A DNA stretch of 5,744 nucleotides from Planctomycetaceae bacterium (lineage in GTDB: Bacteria > Planctomycetota > Planctomycetia > Pirellulales > Pirellulaceae), in NCBI GenBank assembly GCA_007695205.1, contig REEF01000614.1, positions 1 through 5,744 of the forward strand, read 5' to 3'. The position numbers were made by a program, and so were the translations under genes. The notes under the pieces were generated by a model that did no database searches, had not been told where the DNA came from, and saw only the letters and a program-made list of their open reading frames with translations. Positions 1 through 5,558 of this stretch are shown here, piece by piece; the first letter of the stretch is position 1; the number at the start of each line of letters is the position of its first letter.

Positions 1-32
1 CTCCATTCTATACGCTGCCGCTCTTCATGTGG

Positions 33-220
33 TTAGGGCACCAGCAGCCGTGGCCAGATGGAATCGCTGATCAGCAAACCTTCGCGGGTCAGCCGCAGGC
101 TGTCGCCGATGCTCAAGCGTTCCCGTTCGGCGACCGGACACTGGCCGTCGAGTACGCGGCGGATCCAGGTGGTTGCTGCGGTGATTGGTCTCGCGGACGC
201 CGTGCACGTAGCGCGCCCGC
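33..220 (-). pseudogene. HemW/HemN-like radical-SAM protein, C-terminal remnant
   Basis: Read on the minus strand, one frame gives ARYVHGVRETNHRS. A second frame then continues as TWIRRVLDGQCPVAERE and ends in LRLTREGLLISDSIWPRLL before VP and a TAA at 33-35. Both blocks match what I know of the C-terminal domain of HemW, the radical-SAM haem chaperone related to oxygen-independent coproporphyrinogen III oxidase. The frame changes near 174-180, equivalent to one extra or two missing bases. In intact relatives some tens of residues separate the AERE block from the LRLT..G block; here they lie almost side by side, so an internal deletion is likely as well. No radical-SAM CxxxCxxC domain is found upstream, and homology stops near 220. 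This is therefore a dead fragment and not a functional gene. The family call is from memory of motifs. Confidence 0.55.
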
Positions 221-737
221 TGACACGTTTTCTGGCGTCGGGGCATTGTCTGCCGAGGATGATTGTCTGAGAGAATTTTCCGACAAGACCAGAAGACTGG
301 CCGGCAACGACGACCGCGGGTGATGGCAGGATGGATCACCGCCGCAAATGTAAAAAGTGGCCGCTCTGCTGCCGTTGGATTGAGCAAGTTGAATCAGCCG
401 GTGGGTTCCGGTACGACAGGTCGTTTTTTACAAACAGCCGGACGGGTGCGTAATAGAGCACCCACTGTCCCCGCATTGCCAGCATAGATCCGGAAGCCCT
501 GTTGCGGAGAATTCTCGGGCGGTAGGGCGAAGGAATCACGATAAAAGAAATCGAAGCAACTCACTTTCACCTTGCTACGCATACCCTGGGAACGCGACCG
601 GGCTACCGGATGGATCGACTCCGAAGAAGAAGTGACACAACCACAGGTGCCTGTCATGTCAACGGTCAACCGTCAGCCTGATACTCTGGGCAGCATTCTG
701 TTGGGGCCAGACCGAACTGCAATCGATTCCTTAGCTC
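221..737. other. No recognisable gene (about 500 bp)
   Basis: Several short open frames exist on both strands, up to about 90 codons, but none gives a recognisable motif, a convincing ribosome binding site or coherent codon use. The stretch lies between the HemW remnant and the possible insertion-sequence end. It could be decayed insertion-sequence or gene sequence, but I see no transposase motif. A 6-bp inverted repeat with an 8-nt loop (444-463) is present without a following T-run. Confidence 0.5.
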
Positions 738-764
738 GTGGTCCAAATATTGGGGTCCACTTCA
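738..764 (-). mobile_element. Possible IS3-type insertion-sequence terminus (solo end)
   Basis: On the minus strand the RND coding sequence stops matching its family immediately after the NGRRAVY block. The next bases are TGAAGTGGACCCC, a short AT-rich stretch, then TTTGGACCAC. The pattern TGAAGTG-(G)ACCCC...TTTGGAC resembles the terminal inverted repeats of IS3-family elements (IS3/IS150 type), which commonly begin with TG. Its first three bases supply the stop codon TGA of the interrupted gene. No matching second end and no DDE transposase are seen between 1 and 737, so at most a solo or truncated end remains. The resemblance is from memory and could be fortuitous. Confidence 0.35.
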
Positions 765-1494
765 GTAAACCGCCCGCCGGCCGTTGGCCAAGGTGCAACC
801 GACCGGGGCATCCGCCGAATCCTCGACGTAGCTCACGTCCCGCAGGTACACCATCCGCTCGCCCATGCGGATCGGCAGCGAACCGAGTTCCGGAGGATCG
901 GGCACTGCCGCCAAAGGGCGGCGGAGCCGACACGCCAGGCAGACTGGCAAACATCGGCCGGACTCGGAACAGGGCCACGTCCCGGATCTCCGAAATGCTC
1001 CGCGTATCACTGGACAATACCAAGTACCCGACCGGCACGCTGCCCGTGTCGAACCGCATGACAAACGGCGAGACGGTACCAGGCGGCATGAACGCCTGCG
1101 AGCGATTCTCGTAGTTGATCGTCTCGGCCATCGCCTGGGCCATATCCGTCCCAGGATGGAGGTGCAACTGCATCAGCGCCACGCCCTGCACGTTCCGCGA
1201 TTCGACGTGATTGATCCCGCTGATATACAGGAAGTGATACTCATAGAAATTGGGAAGAAAGCCTTCCATCTGAGCCGAGTCCATGCCACCGTACGGCCGG
1301 CAGACGTAGATCACCGGCAGATTCGGGCTGGGAAAGATGTCGACTTCCATCCCCGCTGGAAATCCCTCGGGCCAGGGCAACCCCAATTGCTCGCTGACGG
1401 GTCTGCCCACGGACATCAGGGCTCCCAACGCCATGGCCATAATCATGACCATCACTGTCAGAGGCCGTTTCAACGCAAACAGAATCAAGTGCAT
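762..1494 (-). pseudogene. RND-family efflux transporter, N-terminal remnant with internal deletion and frameshift
   Basis: The frame starting at ATG 1494 encodes an RND inner-membrane pump N-terminus (AcrB/CzcA superfamily, proton-driven export). It has a first membrane helix at about residues 8-30, then VDIFP, NLPVIYV, PYGGMD, YEYHFLYISGI, MPPGT and SLPGVSAPPPFGG. A strong Shine-Dalgarno, AAGGTGA at 1508-1502, sits 7 nt upstream. After GGSAR (residue 199, near 898) the family match leaves this frame. It resumes in a second frame as PPELGSLPIR, MVYLRDVSYVED and NGRRAVY, stopping at TGA 764-762. In intact pumps about 60 residues (the ...MSPDEVV... segment) lie between these blocks, so there is an internal deletion plus a frame change. 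The remaining roughly 700-800 residues are missing. Residues 30-48 (GRPVSEQ...FPAG) look like an insertion before VDIFP. A pseudogene is near certain; the transported substrate is unknown. Confidence 0.85.
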
Positions 1495-1531
1495 ATTGAA
1501 TTCACCTTGTTCGCCGAATCATCGGGCGGCA

Positions 1532-1978
1532 ATGGCGCTGACAAAAGGCTGGCAAACTATTGTGTGCCAATGACTTGCCAGCCGACGCAATACCTGGCTG
1601 TCTTCCCGATCCGTCGATGTCACACAGACGGCAGTGCAGGATTCTTCGTCGTCTTGTGGCCCCGACCAGGTAGCCGTAGCAGCCTCGTTGGATACCCCCG
1701 CCCCATCTGCCGAGCAGGGGAGGCCGGTCATACCCGCCAGTATCGGCTTCGAGCTGAGTTCGATACCCAATCTGCAGCCGGTCGTAGCGGAGCATCTTTC
1801 GCCGCGCCGGGATAACACCCCGCTCGAGCAGTCGATCGATCTGGCGTCGATGCTGGAGTTGACTGCGGGGCAGAATCCCGAGGTGAATTTTGCATGGGAG
1901 CGGATTGACGAAGCGTTCGCCCAGTGAGACGCCGCATCGGTGTTGTGGCTCCCTTCGTTGCGTGCTGGGATGAACTAC
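1532..1978 (+). pseudogene. TolC-type outer-membrane efflux protein, N-terminal remnant
   Basis: One plus-strand frame beginning at ATG 1532 (start uncertain) carries RRNTWLSSRSVDV, then after a low-complexity stretch SIDLASMLELTAG, QNPEVNFAWERIDEAFAQ and VLWLPSLRAGMNY. The last three blocks match the start of the outer-membrane efflux (TolC/CusC) domain: an amphipathic helix followed by the WLPSL.AG.NY strand. Two TGA stops interrupt the frame, at 1571-1573 and 1925-1927, and similarity ends abruptly after NY at 1978. The rest of the protein, more than 300 residues in intact relatives, is absent. TolC partners normally lie in the same direction as their RND pump; here the RND remnant is divergent, with 37 nt between the two starts, suggesting rearrangement or two unrelated fragments. 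The frame stays open beyond 1928 into the peroxidase gene, but nothing indicates a genuine fusion. Confidence 0.7.
1548..1583. repeat. 9-bp perfect inverted repeat in the divergent region
   Basis: GGCTGGCAA (1548-1556) and TTGCCAGCC (1575-1583) form a perfect dyad with an 18-nt spacer. A nested TGGCA/TGCCA pair (1550-1554 and 1565-1569) lies inside it. It sits just after the putative start of the TolC remnant and upstream of the divergent RND remnant. It might be a former operator or a hairpin. No T-run follows, so it is not a standard terminator. Confidence 0.4.
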
Positions 1979-2059
1979 AGGGGTGGGGCGAACGGGCCGC
2001 GCGCAACATCGCTTGCTCGCAATTGGACCAGGCCCGACGCCCGTACCGTGCATGCGTGG

Positions 2060-2089
2060 TTGTCTTTTCCAGCCGTCTCAAACTATAGT
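2060..2089 (+). promoter_or_regulatory. Candidate sigma-70-like promoter for the cytochrome c peroxidase gene
   Basis: TTGTCT (2060-2065) and TATAGT (2084-2089) are separated by 18 nt, about 130 nt upstream of the peroxidase start. This is the best -35/-10 pair I see between the end of TolC similarity (1978) and the gene. A small dyad, CGAGAA (2091-2096) with TTCTCG (2110-2115), lies where transcription would begin. The match is imperfect and planctomycete promoters are poorly characterised, so this is a suggestion only. Confidence 0.3.
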
Positions 2090-2202
2090 GCGAGAAGAGG
2101 ACATGGTTTTTCTCGTACGACGGATGTCATCGTCCGGCGAATCCGCGAGCCTCGCACGACGGGAAGACCGAGGCGGTACAACATACCCAGCAAGAAACCT
2201 TC

Positions 2203-2208
2203 AGGAGA
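2203..2208 (+). promoter_or_regulatory. Ribosome binding site that decides the peroxidase start
   Basis: AGGAGA lies 7 nt before ATG 2216, ideal spacing. It lies only 1 nt before the in-frame ATG 2210, which is therefore disfavoured. Confidence 0.7.
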
Positions 2209-2215
2209 CATGCAG

Positions 2216-3256
2216 ATGTTCATCCTTTCAAGTCAGTGGAAGCTGGCGCTGATCGTCGCGGCCGTGGCGATGGCGGGCGTGGGATGGGTTCTTCCGGCCT
2301 CGGGCGATGACCAGGCGTTGCGGGCGGAGGCCCGATTGCTGCTCGGTGCGTTGCCGGACGTACCGGGCGAGGCCTTGGATGCACCGGATACAAAACTCGG
2401 ACGGACTCTGTTCTGGGACGTGCGGCTGTCGCTGGATGGCGAGACCGCTTGCGCCAGTTGCCATCTGGCGGAAGATTGGGGTGCCGACCGGCGCCGGTAC
2501 TCGCCAGACGCTCGAGGCAAACTGACCGCACGCCATTCGCAGACGGTCTTTAATTCCATGCCTCAATCGGCGCTTCGATGGACGGGCGACCGAGAATCAG
2601 GCGCGCACCAGGCCGAAAGATCGCTGACAGGATCGATGGGCTTCGACTCGGCAGAAGAGGCCGTCGCGGCGCTGAAGCGGCTGGGATATGAACCTGAGTT
2701 CCGCGCAGCGTATCCAGACGATGCACAGCCCGTATCGCCCGCGAACTACGGCCGTGCGCTCCAAGCCTACCAGGCGACCCTGGTGACACCTGCGCCGCTG
2801 GATCGCTTCCTGGACGGCGACGATGATGCCCTGACCACCGAGCAAAAGGCAGGACTGAAATCTTTCCTTCACCTGGGCTGTGCCGACTGCCATTACGGTG
2901 AACTGCTGGGCGGTCAGTCGATCGAGAAGTTTGGGGTGTTCAAAGAGTACTGGACGGTCACCGGATCGGAGAAGCAGGATGTCGGCCGTTTCGAAGTGAC
3001 GGGGGACGAGGCCGATCGCTACAAGTTCCGGGTCCCGATGCTTCGCAACATCGCCAAGACGGCCCCCTACTTCCACGACGGTTCGGTCGCCAAGCTGGAA
3101 GACGCGGTCCAGATCATGGCAGACGTGCAATTGGGCGGCAGGTTGGACGACCAGGATGCGGCAGCGATCGTCGCCTTTTTCGATGCGCTCACGGGCCAGG
3201 TGCCGGGTCACTTTTCGCCGCCGGAGGAGTTTCCCGGCGGTTCCGAGTCCCCATAA
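2216..3256 (+). CDS. Di-haem cytochrome c peroxidase / MauG-family protein
   Basis: A 346-residue exported di-haem c-type cytochrome. Family members act in the periplasm, reducing hydrogen peroxide with electrons from small cytochromes or, in MauG-like members, oxidising other substrates. Residues 1-32 are a signal peptide: a positive residue at K9, a hydrophobic core, then PASGDD. Haem-binding motifs are CASCH (79-83) and CADCH (222-226). The C-terminal signature LRNIAKTAPYFHDGSV (276-291) is typical, and Met301 in LEDAVQIM is the probable distal ligand of the C-terminal haem. Length is normal and the gene looks intact. One oddity: where classical enzymes have an active-site Glu before Met-Gly (...VEMG...), this protein has GSMG at 139-142, about the same distance from the first haem. 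Start ATG 2216 is chosen by its Shine-Dalgarno; an in-frame GTG at 1940 has none. The TolC remnant lies upstream, and the gene's 3' end meets a truncated permease. Peroxidase activity is not certain. Confidence 0.92.
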   Translation: MFILSSQWKLALIVAAVAMAGVGWVLPASGDDQALRAEARLLLGALPDVPGEALDAPDTKLGRTLFWDVRLSLDGETACASCHLAEDWGADRRRYSPDARGKLTARHSQTVFNSMPQSALRWTGDRESGAHQAERSLTGSMGFDSAEEAVAALKRLGYEPEFRAAYPDDAQPVSPANYGRALQAYQATLVTPAPLDRFLDGDDDALTTEQKAGLKSFLHLGCADCHYGELLGGQSIEKFGVFKEYWTVTGSEKQDVGRFEVTGDEADRYKFRVPMLRNIAKTAPYFHDGSVAKLEDAVQIMADVQLGGRLDDQDAAAIVAFFDALTGQVPGHFSPPEEFPGGSESP

Positions 3257-3422
3257 CCCAACGTCCCGCCAGCGCAATCGCCAGCAAAACGGCGGGACCG
3301 GCCAGCCCGGCGCCGATCCCGATGCTGACAAACACACCAGTGCCCACGATCGACCCCAGCCCCATCATGATGGCGCCGCCCAATCCCAATTCGCGGCGCA
3401 GGCTGGCGGAAATCGGATTCAT
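3189..3422 (-). pseudogene. APC-family amino-acid permease, truncated after about 53 residues
   Basis: Starting at ATG 3422, the frame encodes LRRELGL followed by GGAIMMGLGSIVGTGVFVS and AGPAVLLAIALAG. This is the N-terminus and first membrane segment of an amino acid-polyamine-organocation (APC) transporter; the GSIVGTGVFV helix-1 motif is characteristic. After LAG (residue 53, near 3264) the family match ends. The remaining 24 codons to the stop at 3189 are antisense to the 3' end of the peroxidase gene. Eleven or so further membrane helices are missing, so the product cannot transport. The ATG overlaps the TGA of the upstream ferredoxin gene (ATGA at 3422-3419), the usual sign of translational coupling, so the original order was ferredoxin protein then permease. 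The substrate is unknown. Confidence 0.75.
3263..3298. repeat. 8-bp inverted repeat at the peroxidase/permease junction
   Basis: GTCCCGCC (3263-3270) and GGCGGGAC (3291-3298) are perfect complements with a 20-nt spacer, starting 6 nt after the peroxidase stop codon. It might work as a weak hairpin terminator for the peroxidase transcript, although no T-run follows. Most of it is former permease coding sequence (GPAV...LAGR), so it may be incidental or may mark the rearrangement joint. Confidence 0.35.
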
Positions 3423-4870
3423 TGCAGGAACCCCCAACCGAATACGAGAAACAACAGGCCGGAGGCCAGGATCAGGGTCGGCCATTGGTAACTGCGGTGC
3501 GCGGCACCCTGGGCCAGACGGAATTCGCGCAACGTGAAATAGGTTCCTGCCAACACCAAAACCATGGAGATCACCGAGACCGTTGTTATCGGAAGAAGAT
3601 CCGGTGGTGGGGCGAGGGTCTTGGCAGCCAGCATCCGACCCGATTCCACGCCAGAGGGATCACCGACCGCGATCGGCAGAAAACCGGCCCAAGTAACAAA
3701 TTTGGCGAGCCCCTTGGCCATGTGGGCAAAGGCGATCAGGACGGCCAGCGGGATCGCCATCCGTCGCCAGGCTTCTACCAGATGCGACGCGCCGCGCGTC
3801 AGCACCACCAACCCGCCCAACAGGCTCCAAAGCACGGCGGGCGCTACGATCAATGCCCATATGCCCTGGATCCAGCCGGCGTAGGATGTCAAGCCCAGCC
3901 CCGATGCTACTTGTTTCGGGACCCATAGGAAGACCTCCTGAGCCGCCGACCACTCGCTGAACATCTGGATGACGACGAACCCGGAGACGAGCATCACGAA
4001 CAGCGTGACCGGCCATGACGCCATGGACTCGCGGGCATCACCTCGAGGAAAAAGCGGGCGGAGAAACAGGCCCATATTTCCCGGCGGGCAAGCCTTGACA
4101 CACTGACCACAGACCAGACAATCCGAGTTGCCGTTCAGACGAGCCGGGTTCAGCAGGCTGGGGCAACTCCGAGCGTCCAGCCTGGTGCGGTTGCCCCCGC
4201 GGACACATTCCCGATCGGGACACGCGACACACGGCTCGGCGGCAACCGGCCGCATCGCCAACATGCCGCCTCGCCCATACGTCCCCAGCAGCAGCCCCAC
4301 CGGGCAGAACCCGCGGCAGAAGGCCCGGTCCTTGAAGAAAAAGCCCGCGAAGGCTGCCATCGCCAATAACCCCCACAGGAACAGCGACGTGTACGCCGGA
4401 TGGCGATGGAGATCCACGCCTTGTACCGACATCTGAATCAGCGCGTACAGCCCCACAATCAGTGCCCCGCTGCGCAGCCACTTTCCCAGAACGCGCCGGC
4501 GGACCCCCAACCGGCGCCCCAGACGCTCCGTTGCGTTGGCCAACAGCTCCAGCGGGCAGATCGCACACCACGCGCGCCCCAGCAATACGGCTGCCCAGAC
4601 CATCGCCGGCCACCAGAGCCCCCAGACAAGCAGCGTCACCAGATTGGTCTTGGCGTACAGCCTTCCAGGCACGTCCTCCGGTGGGTACAACCCCGACGCC
4701 AGAACGGCCAGGCCCACAAAAAACACTAGCAGGATCGCCTGGAAAAAGTAGGGAAACCCCACCCAATGCATCAGCGCCGCCACAGGACGTAAACGAAGCA
4801 GATCATAACCCTGGGATCGGCCTCGGTCGAATGAGTCCGATCTGGCAATCGGCAGTTCGGATACGCTCAT
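3419..4870 (-). CDS. Polytopic membrane 4Fe-4S ferredoxin-type protein (NapH/NosR-like)
   Basis: A 483-residue inner-membrane protein, probably passing electrons between the quinone pool and a periplasmic or cytoplasmic partner, as proposed for NapH, NosR and MauN-type proteins. About nine hydrophobic segments are visible, roughly 41-60, 77-98, 132-150, 161-179, 286-303, 332-353, 371-400, 427-445 and 462-482. Two membrane-edge motifs typical of the family are WCAICPLELL (101-110) and FCRGFCPVGLLLGTYGR (184-200). A soluble loop follows: Cys214, 217, 222 and 236 form an irregular set, and Cys251, 254, 257 and 261 form a canonical C-x2-C-x2-C-x3-CP 4Fe-4S site. It is longer than NapH (about 290 residues) because of four extra C-terminal helices, which contain His363 and His383. 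Start ATG 4870 follows GAGGG (4884-4880) at 9-nt spacing; an upstream ATG at 4906 adds 12 residues but lacks a good site. The gene looks intact and overlaps the truncated permease by 4 nt. Its redox partner is unknown. Confidence 0.85.
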   Translation of the reverse strand: MSVSELPIARSDSFDRGRSQGYDLLRLRPVAALMHWVGFPYFFQAILLVFFVGLAVLASGLYPPEDVPGRLYAKTNLVTLLVWGLWWPAMVWAAVLLGRAWCAICPLELLANATERLGRRLGVRRRVLGKWLRSGALIVGLYALIQMSVQGVDLHRHPAYTSLFLWGLLAMAAFAGFFFKDRAFCRGFCPVGLLLGTYGRGGMLAMRPVAAEPCVACPDRECVRGGNRTRLDARSCPSLLNPARLNGNSDCLVCGQCVKACPPGNMGLFLRPLFPRGDARESMASWPVTLFVMLVSGFVVIQMFSEWSAAQEVFLWVPKQVASGLGLTSYAGWIQGIWALIVAPAVLWSLLGGLVVLTRGASHLVEAWRRMAIPLAVLIAFAHMAKGLAKFVTWAGFLPIAVGDPSGVESGRMLAAKTLAPPPDLLPITTVSVISMVLVLAGTYFTLREFRLAQGAAHRSYQWPTLILASGLLFLVFGWGFLQ

Positions 4871-4879
4871 GGTGGAAAA

Positions 4880-4884
4880 CCCTC
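4880..4884 (-). promoter_or_regulatory. Ribosome binding site that decides the ferredoxin-protein start
   Basis: GAGGG on the minus strand lies 9 nt before ATG 4870. It favours this start over the in-frame ATG at 4906, which has no comparable site. The rest of the 93-nt gap to the next gene (4871-4963) shows no clear terminator. Confidence 0.5.
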
Positions 4885-4963
4885 GAAGTAATAGAAACGA
4901 AAGCATCTATGATAGGACACGCTAATCAGAAGAGGAAGGGACTTGTTTTGGTTCAGCGGCCGA

Positions 4964-5554
4964 CTATGCACCGTTCGAGAAATAACTGTCCGATGCCCCC
5001 TCGCCCCTGCGGGGAGAATCGTCGTTCGTCCACTCACCGCGTGCAGGATGCCACCTGGACGAGACAACCCAGAGTAGGCAGTGACCCTTGCGCTTGGCGA
5101 CGCCGGTGCGGGCGAACAGGCGGTTCTCGCAACCCGCGGCGAGGAGTGCCTCCGCTGACTTAGTGATCGCCCCCCGGATCCTCGCGCTGCGGCCCTTAGG
5201 GGCGACCGCCACGCCGTTCTCGACCTCGACAATGACCTGCCAATGCTCGGGCATCGGCGAATTGGCTGGGAAGTCTGAGCGGATATGCCGAGCGATATCG
5301 TCGTTCGAGGAGGTCGCACGGCGATAGATTTGCAGGCTCCGTCCGTTCTGTGTGCTGCTGGTGACCCCGATGCGGTTCACATTTAGAACAGCGGCCGTCT
5401 CGATGACCGTGAACTGGCACGGCTGGGCGGGTGCGTAACCGTTACGCACGGTGGCCCCTTGGTCCAAGCCCGGTTCGCAAACGGCACGGACGAAGACGGA
5501 CACGGAAACGGACATGACTGACCAAACTAAACATCGCATCCTGCTTGTCGCCAC
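4964..5554 (-). CDS. Hypothetical protein, unrecognised family
   Basis: An open frame of up to 196 codons. I do not recognise the family and propose no function. Codons in the body (from QPCQFTV to about CLLWVVSS) prefer C or G in the third position, as real genes here do, so it is probably coding. The start is uncertain. GTG 5554 is 4 nt after the preceding gene's stop and would suit coupling; ATG 5539 and ATG 5515 are alternatives, none with a clear Shine-Dalgarno. From 5539 the N-terminus (MRCLVWSVMSVSVSVFVRAV) could be a short signal or anchor, though the SVSVSV run reflects a TCCGTN-type DNA repeat. Four cysteines lie after the N-terminal region. The last 25 or so codons (RGEWTNDDSPRRGEGA...) read through a GC-rich inverted repeat and may be a recent, non-conserved tail. 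Confidence 0.55.
   Translation of the reverse strand: MATSRMRCLVWSVMSVSVSVFVRAVCEPGLDQGATVRNGYAPAQPCQFTVIETAAVLNVNRIGVTSSTQNGRSLQIYRRATSSNDDIARHIRSDFPANSPMPEHWQVIVEVENGVAVAPKGRSARIRGAITKSAEALLAAGCENRLFARTGVAKRKGHCLLWVVSSRWHPARGEWTNDDSPRRGEGASDSYFSNGA
5001..5015. repeat. GC-rich palindromic element, REP-like
   Basis: CCCC-TGC-GGGG with partly matching flanks (TCGCCCCTGCGGGGA) resembles the short interspersed palindromes often found between genes in GC-rich bacteria, whose translation gives SPRRGEG-like tails. Only one copy is in this window, so membership of a repeat family is unproven. Confidence 0.3.
5431..5449. repeat. 19-bp near-perfect palindrome
   Basis: GTGCGTAAC and GTTACGCAC flank a single central C, giving 9-bp perfect arms. 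It lies inside the hypothetical gene, about 105-125 nt from its longest start. Its size and symmetry suit a dimeric regulator's operator, but its position within coding sequence makes coincidence possible. Confidence 0.45.
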
Positions 5555-5558
5555 GGCG

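Noticed and set aside
444..463. A hairpin GGGTGC/GCACCC as a terminator.
   Set aside because: The stem is only 6 bp and no T-run follows on either strand.
572..1815. Long plus-strand open frames opposite the RND remnant.
   Set aside because: They are antisense to clear RND sequence, arise from high GC content, and show no motifs.
1571..1927. Two in-frame TGA codons in the TolC remnant might mean TGA is read as an amino acid.
   Set aside because: The gene also loses its similarity abruptly, the neighbours are pseudogenes, and the intact genes here use TGG for tryptophan and contain no internal TGA. Ordinary nonsense mutations explain it.
1940..3256. A continuous frame from the TolC remnant through the peroxidase could be a fusion protein.
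   Set aside because: The peroxidase has its own signal peptide and a well-placed AGGAGA before ATG 2216. The upstream stretch 1979-2215 shows no protein-like sequence.
2597..3337. A 246-codon minus-strand open frame opposite the peroxidase.
   Set aside because: It is antisense to a well-supported gene and matches no family I recognise.
2216..4870. The peroxidase and ferredoxin genes as one MauG/MauN-like system.
   Set aside because: They are convergent, no mau amine dehydrogenase genes are present, and a truncated permease shows that they were joined by rearrangement.
4038..5163. Long open frames on both strands overlapping the ferredoxin gene and the hypothetical gene.
   Set aside because: They are out-of-frame shadows of the NapH/NosR-like gene, rich in Arg, Pro and Gly without motifs.
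443..5438. The 11-mer CGGGTGCGTAA occurs at 443-453 and 5428-5438, suggesting a shared repeat.
   Set aside because: Shared 11-mers are expected by chance in 5.7 kb, and flanking sequence does not match.
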